DNA of 64,000 nucleotides from Fibrobacter sp. UBA4309 (GCF_002395745.1 NZ_DGUN01000078.1:62001-126000); one strand, 5' to 3'; counted from the first letter of the stretch, positions 8,285 to 17,990 are shown. A program made the numbers and translations. Notes: generated by a model not told the origin, from the sequence alone.

Positions 8285-9477
8285 TTTGCCGCACCCACGC
8301 CATTCTTGAATTCAAATTCAACATTCTTTTCTTTATAGCGAAGCATCACAAGCTCAATAGATCCACCCAACCGGTATCCGGATGCATCTACAAGGTGATC
8401 GGCTTTAACATTCCTCATCCCGCCCCTCAACCGAATTCCATACCAATAGTTTCCAAGCCTTGCAAAAAGGACATCGGCCATGCCTCCGGCACCATACGTA
8501 AAATAGTCTTGTCGAGAGTCATCATTGCATTTTTCATCATCATAATCGTCGCAAGCCAATTGGCCAATTCCAATGCCCACCGACAGGAACCCATAAAGGT
8601 GTACACGCCTCTTGCTCAAAAACATATAGCCAAGATTAAAGCCAACATTCGCATCAAAGAAATACAAGGAATCTACATCCCTATATTTGCCCGAATATGC
8701 ATCCAGATTCCATCCGAGCAAGAAATCCTTATACAACATATCTATACCCGTAATTCCGCCAAAACCGGGTTTTACCTTTTTTTCGAGGTCGCCAAACAAC
8801 TTCGAGAAAGGAAGCCCAAAAGAAAAAGTCGCGAAATTATGCAGGTCCGGTTCGCGCATACTCCAATATTGATCAACAAGATATTTCAACTGCTTCTGAT
8901 TTGTCAGTTTTGATCTATCCTCCGCAATCTTTTTCGATACCGTCTCCTTATCTTCAAACAATCCCGCAAATAGAATGCGGACAAAAGCCCTGTCGCTCCC
9001 ATTTTCAATTTCCTTGAGAGTTTCTTCAAAAACACCCGATTTCATCTGCTCGCGAAGATTTGTAGCCCCGAGTCCGTATTGTGGTGAAACAAACATCTTA
9101 TAGCGGGCAACGGAATCAACATTGCAAAGGAAAGCGAAATCCTTCGCAAAATACTTTACTACAAGTATATCAGCATCATAAAAGACTCTATATGGATATT
9201 TTTTTTCGAACTCCTGAGTTTCAGCATAAATCCTCTTGAAATCGTCATAGCGTTTTTCGTGCATAGCGGAACGTGCAGAATCATGCAAGAGGATTGCCGC
9301 CCCCATTTGTTCCAACCTCTTTTTAGACTCAGTCTCTTCCGCAGATTCTTGATAATCCTCTACGAACAGATCCATCACGGAATTAAGCGAGAGGGAATCT
9401 GCCTGTGCAAAGGAGTTCCCCCAAAAGGCGCCCCATATAAGCAACACGACAAGAATGCGATTTAAGCAAATTCCCAT
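8281..9477 (-). CDS. Exported protein, unknown; first gene of a two-gene operon
   Basis: The 398-residue product starts with a hydrophobic signal sequence ending GNSFAQA. The N-terminal half is helical and charged. The C-terminal half (from about residue 225) is rich in Gly/Tyr/Phe strands such as NVGFNLGYMFLSKRRVHLYGFLS (split here by charged turns) and ends in alternating strands consistent with a barrel. Two Cys near residue 320 (LACDDYDDEKCND) may form a disulfide. The Cel51A terminator lies just upstream, so this gene needs its own promoter. The function is not recognisable. Confidence 0.68.
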   Translation of the reverse strand: MGICLNRILVVLLIWGAFWGNSFAQADSLSLNSVMDLFVEDYQESAEETESKKRLEQMGAAILLHDSARSAMHEKRYDDFKRIYAETQEFEKKYPYRVFYDADILVVKYFAKDFAFLCNVDSVARYKMFVSPQYGLGATNLREQMKSGVFEETLKEIENGSDRAFVRILFAGLFEDKETVSKKIAEDRSKLTNQKQLKYLVDQYWSMREPDLHNFATFSFGLPFSKLFGDLEKKVKPGFGGITGIDMLYKDFLLGWNLDAYSGKYRDVDSLYFFDANVGFNLGYMFLSKRRVHLYGFLSVGIGIGQLACDDYDDEKCNDDSRQDYFTYGAGGMADVLFARLGNYWYGIRLRGGMRNVKADHLVDASGYRLGGSIELVMLRYKEKNVEFEFKNGVGAAK

Positions 9478-9490
9478 ACCTCAAACATAC

Positions 9491-9514
9491 AAAAAGCCCC
9501 GGCAAAGCCGGGGC
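9491..9514 (-). terminator. Rho-independent terminator of cel51A
   Basis: On the minus strand an 8-bp GC-only stem (GCCCCGGC / GCCGGGGC) with a three-base loop is followed by TTTTT. It sits 23 bases past the cel51A stop codon. Confidence 0.9.
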
Positions 9515-9536
9515 AATTCTTTTCGCGTTTCTGCGA

Positions 9537-12500
9537 TTACTCGAGAGTGATGAGCGTCAGCGTGCGCTTGCCGACCTTGATACCCTTGGAGATATCGACA
9601 GTCTTAGCCTTCTTGGACGGATCGTTCGTCCAGCCTTCCTTCAGCTTCTCGGAGGTCTTGTCCAGGGTCTGGACCTTGGCCTTGCCCTTGAAGCCCGGAA
9701 TGTCGAGCTTGATGTCGAAGTCGCTGTAGGGGCTCTTGTTCACGAGCAACAGCTGGTTCTTCTTGCCCTTCACAGTCCAGTAGGCCGTGAGGAGAGCATC
9801 TTCGTCACCGGAAATCGTCGTCTTCATGAGCTTGCCGCGGAGAGCGTCAGAAGCCATCTGGAAGGCCCAGTAGCTCGGACGCGGGCAGTTCATGCAGTTT
9901 TCACCGGAACGGGTCAGGTAACCGTAGTCACCGCCTTCCGGAGTGATGTCGTTGTGGATATCCCAGTACTGGGCGTTATCCACGTTTTCGGTGGCGAGCA
10001 TACCGAGGTAGTCAGCGACGAACAAGCCGTTCTCGACAGAGAGAGTCTGCGGGCCCGGGTTGAAGTCGACGGAGTTCCATTCGGTGAGCCAGAGTTCAAT
10101 CTTCTTATCCTTCTTGTAGTGGGCCGTCCACTTGTCCACGACCTTGTGCAGGCGTTCGTAGATAGCGGTGAGAGTCTGCGGAGCAGAGAGGAGGGCGAAG
10201 TCGTTTTCTTCACCGAAGTGCTGCGGATAGTGGTGGACAATGAGACCATCGGCGATGTCACCGGTTTCCTTGAGCACCTTTTCATTCCAGTCGCCTTCGA
10301 GAACGCCGAGCACAGCGACCTTGATGGTCGGGTCAACCTTCTTCATGGCTTCGATGAACTTGCGGGCGCGCTTACCATAGATGGTACCGCCGTCCTTACC
10401 ATACTTTTCGTAGTACGGGTGCCAGTTACCGTAGACTTCGTTACCGATTTCCCAGTAGAGGATGCCGGCCTTCTTGTCGACGTTGGTGTGCTTCACCCAT
10501 GCAGCAGCTTCCTGTTCGGTGCCGGAACCGAAGTTCACGGTGAACATGGCGTTAGAGCCAGTCTTCTTCAACCATTCGAGGAATTCGTCGGTATCGACCA
10601 TCCAGTCGTGGTTGTCGAGGATTTCCTTCCAGTGGTCGTCATCAGCACGGAGACCACCCGGGTAACGGACGATACCGTGGTTGATGCGCTTCACGAATTC
10701 GCGAGTCTGCACCTTGAAGTTCTTGTTGTCGAGCATGTCGCCATCCCAGAGGGCGGCGTTGATGCCGAACAGGCCACCGGAGATTTCCGGGTTGAGCACG
10801 TCGCTTTCACCCTTCACCACGACCTTGATAACAGCCGGGCGTTCCTTAGCCTTGATTTCACGGAGGTTGGTAAGCTTGATGTTGTCTATCTGGAAGCTAC
10901 CGGCAGTACCTTCACCACTCGGCTTGAAGTCGAGAGCGACGACACCCTTCAGGTCGAAGATGCCGTTTTCCTTGGCGTTAGGCGGCTGGTAGTACGGGAA
11001 CTTGCCGAAGGTACGGAACGGCACGAGGATCGTGGTCTTGCCCTTCGGAGCACCGACGTTGGAAACGAAGATTTCGTTGCCGGCGTCCTGCACCTGCACG
11101 GTGATGGACTGCCATGCCTTTTCGGAGTACACGTCGAACATGATGCCCCAGTGCTTGGTCCAGTCACGGTCGGCGGCCGGGCGCTTGCGCTTTTCCATGT
11201 CGAGCACGACGTCGACCCAGTCAGCGAGGAGGTAGTGTTCGATCTTGAGGCAGTTGCCGTTCATGTTCGGGCAGGCGCCAACGCTATGCTTCAGCTGAGA
11301 CTTCGGACCAAAGGCCGGTTCCCAGAGTTCGTTTGCGTACTTGCCTTCGAAGTCGGAAATCAGGAGGTCCTTCTCGTTGGACTTGAAGTTATCCCACTTG
11401 AGGTCCGGGTCAACCCAGTCGATGTTCGAGGTGAACGTGATCTGGTCCACAAAGACGGTCACAGGAGCCGGCTTGCCCGGTTCGCCCTGGTTTTCGCCCT
11501 TGCCCACGGAGAAGCGGATTTCCTGAATCTTGCTCCACTGCATGTCCTTCGCGACTTCGGCCTGCTTGTTGGCGTCCCAAGCCTTGCCCTTGTCCATGAA
11601 GCGCTTCAGAGGAATCTTCACGAGCTGCCAATCCTTGCTGACCTTGATCCAGTCGTTGAGGCCGACCTTGGTCTGGCTCTTCACGTCGTTGCCCTGGTTG
11701 TCGAGGATACCCACATACAGCTTTTCGCCGCCGAGCTTACCCTTGATCCAGAAGTAGAGGCCGCCCTTGTTGCGGACCTTGGAGAGGTCGATGTACTTGC
11801 CTTCACCGAGCGAGTAGGTCACGCCGGACCAGTCGTTGTTGTCGATGTACATGGCGAGCACGTTGGCATTGCCCTGAGTCTTGGACTTGGCTTCACGCTG
11901 GGCGGTAAGGCCACCGTAGCTGTAGCTGAAGCCCTTGAGCTGGTTGTCGTAGAACGTGGCGAGGGTCTTGGCCTTGCCGTCAAGCTTTTCCGGGTTCTTC
12001 GGGCCGTCGATGACGTCCTCGTTTTCATCCCAGTAGATCATCTTCTTCTTCGGCGGAGCCTTCTTGTTGCCCTTCACGATCTCGATGTTGTCCACCCAGA
12101 TGTTGAAGTCGCTGGCGCCGCTCTTGTCGATGGAGAAACGGATTTCAGCAATCTTGTCCCAGTCGATGCGGGCCGGGAATTCGGACTTGCGGGTGTTGTC
12201 CCAGTAGAGACCACGGTCCGGGAAGTCCACGAGAGGAATGGAAACCTTCTTCCAGTCCTTCGTCACGGCACCACCCTCGATGTACTTGTTCATCGGGAGC
12301 ACGACCTGCGTCTTCTTGCCGTCGCTGACTTCTTCGTCGAGGAGGCCGATCTTCACATTTTCGCCGCCTTCCTTGCCCTTGATCATGAACTCGACCTTGG
12401 AATCAAGCATGTACTTGTTCAGGTCGAAGAATTCGTTGTAAAGGCAGACGGACGCACCGGAGTATTCCTTCGGGTCCAGGTTAATCTGCAAGGCAGCCTT

Positions 12501-12695
12501 GGACTTGTAACCGCCATCCTTCGTGATGGTGATGCCCTTGCTCTTGCCGCCGTACGCGTAGTCGAAACCACCCGGACGATACTGCTCGTCGAAGAACTTG
12601 TAGACGACCGTCTTCGGCTTCTTCGGCTGAGCCATTGCAGCCACGCTTACACCCAGGAGGATGACAGACGCGACTTTCAATGTTTGCTTGATCAT
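9537..12695 (-). CDS. cel51A: Family 51 endoglucanase with three carbohydrate-binding modules (EGF/Cel51A type)
   Basis: The 1052-residue protein has a signal peptide (VILLGVSVAAMAQ). It then carries three jelly-roll modules of CBM11/CBM30-like type (about residues 28-212, 240-430 and 445-625). Each ends in a calcium-site-like strand pair, for example IAEIRFSIDKSGASDFNIWVDNIE. The catalytic domain (about 635-1050) has the GH51 acid/base Glu in YWEIGNEVYGNWHPYY and the nucleophile Glu in IELWLTEWNSVDF. Size and layout match the cellulose-binding endoglucanase F (CelF/Cel51A, about 118 kDa) known from F. succinogenes. It should cut beta-1,4-glucan at the cell surface. The gene is monocistronic with its own terminator; codon use looks strongly biased, suggesting high expression. 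Confidence 0.88.
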   Translation of the reverse strand: MIKQTLKVASVILLGVSVAAMAQPKKPKTVVYKFFDEQYRPGGFDYAYGGKSKGITITKDGGYKSKAALQINLDPKEYSGASVCLYNEFFDLNKYMLDSKVEFMIKGKEGGENVKIGLLDEEVSDGKKTQVVLPMNKYIEGGAVTKDWKKVSIPLVDFPDRGLYWDNTRKSEFPARIDWDKIAEIRFSIDKSGASDFNIWVDNIEIVKGNKKAPPKKKMIYWDENEDVIDGPKNPEKLDGKAKTLATFYDNQLKGFSYSYGGLTAQREAKSKTQGNANVLAMYIDNNDWSGVTYSLGEGKYIDLSKVRNKGGLYFWIKGKLGGEKLYVGILDNQGNDVKSQTKVGLNDWIKVSKDWQLVKIPLKRFMDKGKAWDANKQAEVAKDMQWSKIQEIRFSVGKGENQGEPGKPAPVTVFVDQITFTSNIDWVDPDLKWDNFKSNEKDLLISDFEGKYANELWEPAFGPKSQLKHSVGACPNMNGNCLKIEHYLLADWVDVVLDMEKRKRPAADRDWTKHWGIMFDVYSEKAWQSITVQVQDAGNEIFVSNVGAPKGKTTILVPFRTFGKFPYYQPPNAKENGIFDLKGVVALDFKPSGEGTAGSFQIDNIKLTNLREIKAKERPAVIKVVVKGESDVLNPEISGGLFGINAALWDGDMLDNKNFKVQTREFVKRINHGIVRYPGGLRADDDHWKEILDNHDWMVDTDEFLEWLKKTGSNAMFTVNFGSGTEQEAAAWVKHTNVDKKAGILYWEIGNEVYGNWHPYYEKYGKDGGTIYGKRARKFIEAMKKVDPTIKVAVLGVLEGDWNEKVLKETGDIADGLIVHHYPQHFGEENDFALLSAPQTLTAIYERLHKVVDKWTAHYKKDKKIELWLTEWNSVDFNPGPQTLSVENGLFVADYLGMLATENVDNAQYWDIHNDITPEGGDYGYLTRSGENCMNCPRPSYWAFQMASDALRGKLMKTTISGDEDALLTAYWTVKGKKNQLLLVNKSPYSDFDIKLDIPGFKGKAKVQTLDKTSEKLKEGWTNDPSKKAKTVDISKGIKVGKRTLTLITLE

Positions 12696-12742
12696 ATGTC
12701 GTTCCTTGTTTATTGTTTGTTTCTCTTGAATTTAAAAACTTG

Positions 12743-12780
12743 AAATAAAAAAGGGCACACGCCTAGCGATTTAAGCGTGT
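12743..12780 (-). terminator. Terminator of the DsbA-like gene
   Basis: Minus-strand hairpin ACACGC / GCGTGT with a 12-base loop, followed after GCCC by a T-rich run. It lies between the stop of the DsbA-like gene and the cel51A promoter region. Confidence 0.6.
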
Positions 12781-12793
12781 ACACCTGAAAACA

Positions 12794-13528
12794 CTACTTG
12801 GCTTCCTTGAGGAGCTTTTCGACGAGGTCCGGAGAGAAGCGGTCCTGGCGCTTGCCGTTGATGTAGAAGTTCGGGGTACCCTGGACGCCGACCTTCACGC
12901 CCAACTGGAAGTCCTTGTCGATGCGGGCATCCATGGCGGAGTCGAGGACCATGTCCTTCTTGAACTTTTCGACATCGAGGCCGATTTCCTTGGCTACGGC
13001 GAGGTAGGTGGAATCGCTGAGTTCGCGGCTATGCGGAGCGAGGGCATAGCGGAATTCCCAGAACTTGCCCTGCTTGTGGGCAGCGATGGAAGCGGCAGCG
13101 GCAGCCTTGGCATTGGCGTGGAAGCTGAGCGGGAAGTGCTTGTACACGAACTTGATCTGGTCCGGATATTTCTTGTTGAGTTCCTGCATCGTCGGGGCGA
13201 TACGGGAGCAGTACGGGCACTGGAATTCGGTAAATTCGACGATGGTGAGCTTCGGGTTCTTGGTATTGCCGAAAACCGGGCTGTCTTCGTCGGGGATGTC
13301 CCAGACCTTGTTGTCGGCTTCCATTTCGGCACGGGCGGCCTCGAGCGAGATGCCGCGCTTGTCGAGAGCGTACTTGATAACCTCGAATTCTTCCTTCAAA
13401 GTGTTGAATTCCTTTTCAAGATTGTCCAGTTTGGCCTGGGAACCGAAGGTTCCGCCAGCAGAAGCCTGGTTACAAGCGACAAGACTGATGGCGATAATGG
13501 CCACGGCAATAATAGAGAGACGTTTCAT
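12794..13528 (-). CDS. DsbA-like thiol-disulfide oxidoreductase lipoprotein
   Basis: The 244-residue product begins MKRLSIIAVAIIAISLVAC, a lipoprotein signal with a lipobox Cys, so it should be anchored in the envelope. After a coiled-coil-like segment (about 30-65) comes a thioredoxin fold with the redox motif CPYC in FTEFQCPYCSRIAP near residue 110. The helical insertion typical of DsbA follows, then the cis-Pro region VQGTPNFYINGKR. It probably forms or isomerises disulfides in exported proteins; many exported products in this window are Cys-rich. The start at 13528 is preferred over 13576 because AAAGGA lies upstream and it yields the signal peptide. No DsbB partner is adjacent. Confidence 0.88.
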   Translation of the reverse strand: MKRLSIIAVAIIAISLVACNQASAGGTFGSQAKLDNLEKEFNTLKEEFEVIKYALDKRGISLEAARAEMEADNKVWDIPDEDSPVFGNTKNPKLTIVEFTEFQCPYCSRIAPTMQELNKKYPDQIKFVYKHFPLSFHANAKAAAAASIAAHKQGKFWEFRYALAPHSRELSDSTYLAVAKEIGLDVEKFKKDMVLDSAMDARIDKDFQLGVKVGVQGTPNFYINGKRQDRFSPDLVEKLLKEAK

Positions 13529-13602
13529 TATGTGTCCTTTTGATGTGAATGTCCAGCGGGCGCAGTCCGCCCACATATCCGGGAAAAAATATATAAAAAA
13601 GC

Positions 13603-16329
13603 CTAAAACGAATGTAACGCGGAATCGATTCGCGGGGTAATCATGACGCCACCCCCGTTATGGAGATGGTCCCAGTCAAAGGCCAAGGAGTCCGGATAAT
13701 CGTGATCTCCCATCTTATTTTCGTCCAAAAGCCTAAAATTGGGGTATTCTGCCGACAAGGCGTTAATTTCTTCGATCAGGCGGGGCGCTTCGGACCTGCG
13801 GAGGCCGTACCGACCGTAAGACCCGGTCTCCCTGTAGATGGGGCTCTGCGGGAAAATGACCCCGAGGACCTTGATGCCGTTTTCGCGGGCAGTCGAAAGC
13901 ATCGAGACAAGGTTGTTGAAATTCCTGTAGTAATCCGCCGCCAGGTTGTCCATCCAGTTGCTGTCCACTTCAAAATCCGGCTCGGCGCCCCAACCGATAT
14001 TGGGCGGCGTAATCTGCATACCACGATTATAGGTATACTCCTCGATAGCCTTGGGCGGGTTGTAGCTAATCTCGTTGTATTCGCGCATTCCCTTGGGGTA
14101 TCCCGATTTCCAGAAATCGTGATTCTCGTCGTAGACATACCCGGGGCAACGTTTGTAATCTTCGGCAAAGAAATTGTACTGGATCGTCATTTCTGAACGA
14201 TACCAGCGGTCTATATCGAGCCCAACGACAATCGCCTTCACGTTATGCGCCAGCGGGACGACATAGTTTTCAAACAAAAAGCGCGATTCGTACATGATGT
14301 TCGGGACATTCGACATGTTGATGGCGAAGATATCCGGACCGAACAGAGTCGCATCGACCCCACAGGACGGTCTAGAAGATCCGAAGACGACTACGTTGAT
14401 AGAGTCCAGGTACTTCCAGAACAGGTACATCTTTTCGCGGAGCACCAGCGTCTTGACATCCGAAGATTCCAGCAAGTAGACAGCGGCGCTGTCCGGGTCC
14501 AAATCCGAGACGGACGGATCCAGGGCATACCTCTCTCCCACCCGCATGTCCGGCAGCCACAGGTCTTCGCCGGAAACCAGTTCCAGGATTTCGGATGTTT
14601 CCATATCGACCAGGACAATCTTTTCGTGAGCCCCGTTGGGGTTAGCGAGAGTTGCAATGGCCAGCTTGTCCGAAACCCATTCCGTGTGGTCGAACGAATA
14701 CCCTGCCGGAGCCCGCACGGACTTGACCAGGCGTCCGGCACTGTCGACAACGAGAATCCTTTCGTGCGTCCCATATTTTTCGCCGGTAAATTCCCGACCA
14801 CGGCTGCCGCCAAAATCCAGGAAAAGCGTCTGCGCCGTCTGGGCCTGCAGCGAGGCGTTGCAAGCCTGCAGGCTATCGTACCATACGTACAGGGAATCGC
14901 CCCTGCGGGCACGGAGAAGCCGCGCACCGCTTACGGCAAGGTTTCCGTCTGCCGACACGCCTCCGTTAAAAGTTCCGTCATGGATTTTTTCGGGAGTCCC
15001 GAAACCGCCTAGACCAAAACGCACCTGCCATGTCGATTCTGCAAGCCAGGCGGTTCTGTCGGTATTGTCGCCCGTCCCGGAAACATACACGATAACCGTA
15101 TCGCCACCCGGCAATACTCGCCAGCGCGGAATGGCTGCCGACTCCACCTGCAAGCGCACCGCCGCAGAAGTGTCCGTTCCCAGACGGCGGACGTACAGCG
15201 AAGATTTCCCTGCGACGCCTTCCATCTTGGTACAGAACGCGACCCATTTCCCGTCCGGAGAAATCGCCGGATGGTACACGTCCAGCGTGTCCTCGATTTC
15301 TTCTACGACATTGCCACCCGAAGCGTAATCGATGTAGGCCAGGTTGCCCGTCATCTCGTTCCTGAAAGCAAGCTTCACGCTATGGGTGCCGGTCATCGCC
15401 TTCAGCGTCGCCGACGACGCCAGCATGTTCAGTTTGGACTGCCTCATCTTTCCCGTAGAACTGAGCCATGTTCCATTGGGAATAGCGCCCAGAGCCAGGC
15501 GGAACCCGACATAAGAGAACTTGTTCGACGCATTCACGACATAGACATCGCCACGGGAGTAGGCCTTGATCCAAGCCGAGCCCTTGCCTACATGGCCGCC
15601 CTTCACTAGCCTTTCGTTGAGAGCCCCGCCGTTTTCGGAACCCAGGTAGTTGTTGGCGACAACGCTACTGTCCAGGGGGCCCATCCAGTCATTAATCCAT
15701 TCGGCCACGTTGCCTTCCATGTCGCAGACACGGAAACCGTTCTTTCCGAGCGAGCAGACTACGTGCGAATGGCCTTCCGAATTGTCGAGGTTCCAGCTAG
15801 ACGAGACATTCCACCCGTTCGACGCCACAAAAATCCATTCGGCCTCGGTCGGGAGCCTGTACGCCTCGACTTCGGGATGGAACACCAGAGATTCCATGTG
15901 GATGCAGTTGCCCGCGGAATCGAACTGGAGACCGGTATAGCTATAGGCGGTATCCATTCCCTCGCGGACGCTACGGGCGTTGGCATACAAGAAGGCGTCG
16001 TACAAGGTGACGTTAATCGCGGGGAGCGAGCTCCCGACATTCCAGGGGTTCGCATCCCGGACAGTCTTGTCCATGAGCGACAGGTATTCTTCCTGGGTGA
16101 CTTCGTGCTCCGAGATGTAGAAGTCGTAATCAAACGTAACCTTCGCCTGCGGGCGTTCCTTGGCGGTAGCTTCCGGACTATTGGTCCCCAGGTAGCCGGA
16201 CTTGCCGGCGGCAGCGATTTTCACCATTCCCGAATACGGGGAGACTTCCGTTTTTTCGACATATCCGTCGGTACTGTTCGAACACGCGAACAGCAAGACG
16301 CCTAAAGCAAAAAGTCCAATAGCACGCAT
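13603..16329 (-). CDS. TIGR02171-type Fibrobacter lipoprotein: sulfatase-modifying-like, beta-propeller and SGNH-like parts
   Basis: The 908-residue product has a lipoprotein signal (MRAIGLFALGVLLFAC). Residues about 45-285 match the FGE-sulfatase (SUMF1-like) fold: ISEHEVTQEEYLSLM, YRLPTEAEWIFVA, DMEGNVAEWINDW and VGFRLALG. A middle region has PD40/TolB-like propeller motifs (HPAISPDGKWVAF). The last 260 residues carry VVFGSSRPSCG, a conserved-Asp region (VGLDIDRWYRS) and the terminal FDWDHLHNGGG, resembling SGNH-hydrolase blocks I and V. Size and layout agree with the paralogous TIGR02171 family, described for F. succinogenes and functionally unknown. ATG 16329 is preferred to the GTG two codons upstream. 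An envelope role is inferred. Confidence 0.78.
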   Translation of the reverse strand: MRAIGLFALGVLLFACSNSTDGYVEKTEVSPYSGMVKIAAAGKSGYLGTNSPEATAKERPQAKVTFDYDFYISEHEVTQEEYLSLMDKTVRDANPWNVGSSLPAINVTLYDAFLYANARSVREGMDTAYSYTGLQFDSAGNCIHMESLVFHPEVEAYRLPTEAEWIFVASNGWNVSSSWNLDNSEGHSHVVCSLGKNGFRVCDMEGNVAEWINDWMGPLDSSVVANNYLGSENGGALNERLVKGGHVGKGSAWIKAYSRGDVYVVNASNKFSYVGFRLALGAIPNGTWLSSTGKMRQSKLNMLASSATLKAMTGTHSVKLAFRNEMTGNLAYIDYASGGNVVEEIEDTLDVYHPAISPDGKWVAFCTKMEGVAGKSSLYVRRLGTDTSAAVRLQVESAAIPRWRVLPGGDTVIVYVSGTGDNTDRTAWLAESTWQVRFGLGGFGTPEKIHDGTFNGGVSADGNLAVSGARLLRARRGDSLYVWYDSLQACNASLQAQTAQTLFLDFGGSRGREFTGEKYGTHERILVVDSAGRLVKSVRAPAGYSFDHTEWVSDKLAIATLANPNGAHEKIVLVDMETSEILELVSGEDLWLPDMRVGERYALDPSVSDLDPDSAAVYLLESSDVKTLVLREKMYLFWKYLDSINVVVFGSSRPSCGVDATLFGPDIFAINMSNVPNIMYESRFLFENYVVPLAHNVKAIVVGLDIDRWYRSEMTIQYNFFAEDYKRCPGYVYDENHDFWKSGYPKGMREYNEISYNPPKAIEEYTYNRGMQITPPNIGWGAEPDFEVDSNWMDNLAADYYRNFNNLVSMLSTARENGIKVLGVIFPQSPIYRETGSYGRYGLRRSEAPRLIEEINALSAEYPNFRLLDENKMGDHDYPDSLAFDWDHLHNGGGVMITPRIDSALHSF

Positions 16330-16347
16330 ACCCACCCCAGAAACTGT

Positions 16348-17913
16348 TTAGCCCTGCGAAGTCTCGGCGAATTTCAGGTTTTCGTAATTCTTGACAGCAA
16401 GGTTCAGGCGGTATTCATTGGGGAAAAGGCAGACGAGGTTCCTTTCCTTGTCCATCATGCAGTCCATCGCGTATTCCTCGGCGAACTTGCCCAGGTCCTT
16501 CTCGGGGCCGGTGACCCAGCGGATGCCATGAGCCGGAACGCGGTCGAGTTGCACGTCGGCGCCGTATTCGCTCTGCAGGCGGAACTTGAGCACGTCGAAC
16601 TGCAGCTCGCCCACCACACCAATCACAGGTATCGCGGACTTGAGCGGTTCATAAAGCTGCGTCGCGCCCTCTTCGCTGAGTTCAGCAAGGCCCTTCGCCA
16701 TCTGCTTGCTCTTGAGCGGGTTCAAAAGCGTCACGCGGGCAAAGTGTTCCGGGGCGAAGTCCGGGATGCCGGTGAAGTTGATCTTTTCGCCGTCGGTCAG
16801 CGTATCGCCGATGCGGAAAAGTCCCGGGTCGTTGATGCCCACGATGTCACCCGCCCAGGCATGGTCGATGACTTCCTTATCCTTCGCGAGGAACGCCGTC
16901 GGGGCGGCCAGGCGGATTTCGCGGCCGGTACGCACGTGAAAAACTTTCTCCCCGCGGGTAAAGCTTCCCGAACAAATTCGCAGGAAGGCCGTGCGATCGC
17001 GGTGCTTGGGGTCCATGTTGGCCTGGATCTTGAACACAAATGCGCTGAAGGCATTTTCGTCGGGGCTTACCGGGCGCTTGTCGGTCTCGCGCACCATCGG
17101 GGGCGGCGCAAGCTTGGCAAAGGCGTTCAACAGCTGACGCACGCCGAAGTTGTTCACCGCGGAACCGAAGAACACGGGGCACATCTCCCCCTTCAGGAAC
17201 TTCTCGTGGTCGAACGGGTCCATGCCGCCGGTGACCATCTCGTATTCTTCCTTGAACTGGTTCACCCAGTTCTCACCGCACATTTCAACGAGGCGCGGAT
17301 CGTCCGGGCCTTCCATCTGGATGATTTCCTGGTGGCCTTCTTCCTTGTTGAAGGTATGGAAGGTGTTCTCGGCGATGGAATAGACGCCCTTGAAGAGCTT
17401 GCCCACGCCAATCGGGAGCGTAAACGGCGCCGTCTTGATATGGAGTACGTTTTCAATCTGGTCGAGCAAGTCGAGCACGTGGCGGCCATCGAGGTCCATC
17501 TTGTTGATGAACGTGATAATCGGGGTGTGGCGCATGCGGCACACGTCCATGAGCTTGATGGTCTGCTTTTCCACGCCGTTCACGCTATCGATAAGCACGA
17601 GGGCGGCATCCACGGCGGTCAGGGCGCGGTAGGTGTCTTCGCAGAAATCCTGGTGCCCCGGGGTATCGACGAGGTTGAACATGCAACCTTCGAACGGGAA
17701 ATTCAAAACGGAACTCGAAACCGAAATACCGCGCTGTTGCTCGATTTTCATCCAGTCGCTCACCGTGTAGCTGCGGTTCGCCTTGGCGCGCACGTGGCCC
17801 GCCTCGCGGATGACGTTCCCGTACCACAGGAACTTTTCGGTGATGGTGGTCTTACCCGCGTCGGGGTGGCTTACGATGGCGAAAGTGCGGCGTTTTTCGA
17901 TTTCTGCGTTCAT
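16348..17913 (-). CDS. prfC: Peptide chain release factor 3
   Basis: The 521-residue translational GTPase recycles RF1/RF2 from the ribosome after peptide release. G-domain motifs are all visible: SHPDAGKTTITEKF (P-loop), the switch region RGISVSSSVL, DTPGHQDF, and NKMD in TFINKMDLDGR. The RF3-specific middle (DNAWAGDIVGI-like segment HAWAGDIVGINDPG) and C-terminal VGVVGELQFDVLKFRL complete the family signature. Length is as expected. It is flanked by unrelated genes and appears to be transcribed separately. The ATG at 17913 is the family-typical start. Confidence 0.96.
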   Translation of the reverse strand: MNAEIEKRRTFAIVSHPDAGKTTITEKFLWYGNVIREAGHVRAKANRSYTVSDWMKIEQQRGISVSSSVLNFPFEGCMFNLVDTPGHQDFCEDTYRALTAVDAALVLIDSVNGVEKQTIKLMDVCRMRHTPIITFINKMDLDGRHVLDLLDQIENVLHIKTAPFTLPIGVGKLFKGVYSIAENTFHTFNKEEGHQEIIQMEGPDDPRLVEMCGENWVNQFKEEYEMVTGGMDPFDHEKFLKGEMCPVFFGSAVNNFGVRQLLNAFAKLAPPPMVRETDKRPVSPDENAFSAFVFKIQANMDPKHRDRTAFLRICSGSFTRGEKVFHVRTGREIRLAAPTAFLAKDKEVIDHAWAGDIVGINDPGLFRIGDTLTDGEKINFTGIPDFAPEHFARVTLLNPLKSKQMAKGLAELSEEGATQLYEPLKSAIPVIGVVGELQFDVLKFRLQSEYGADVQLDRVPAHGIRWVTGPEKDLGKFAEEYAMDCMMDKERNLVCLFPNEYRLNLAVKNYENLKFAETSQG

Positions 17914-17961
17914 AAAGAGTCCCGTTTTTTACGCCGCCAAATATAGAAAAATGGATGCTAG

Positions 17962-17982
17962 ATGGCGGGTCAGGCCCGCCAT
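17962..17982 (-). terminator. GC-rich hairpin after rlmH
   Basis: A perfect 8-bp inverted repeat (ATGGCGGG / CCCGCCAT, loop of five) lies within 10 bases of the rlmH stop. A TTTTTC run follows about eight bases later on the minus strand. It may be a terminator or a dispersed palindrome acting as one. Confidence 0.55.
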
Positions 17983-17990
17983 GACGATGA

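Noticed and set aside
9954..12743. 929-codon plus-strand open frame over cel51A
   Set aside because: It is antisense to a well-defined GH51 enzyme and is Val/Glu/His-rich low-information sequence, as expected of a codon-bias shadow.
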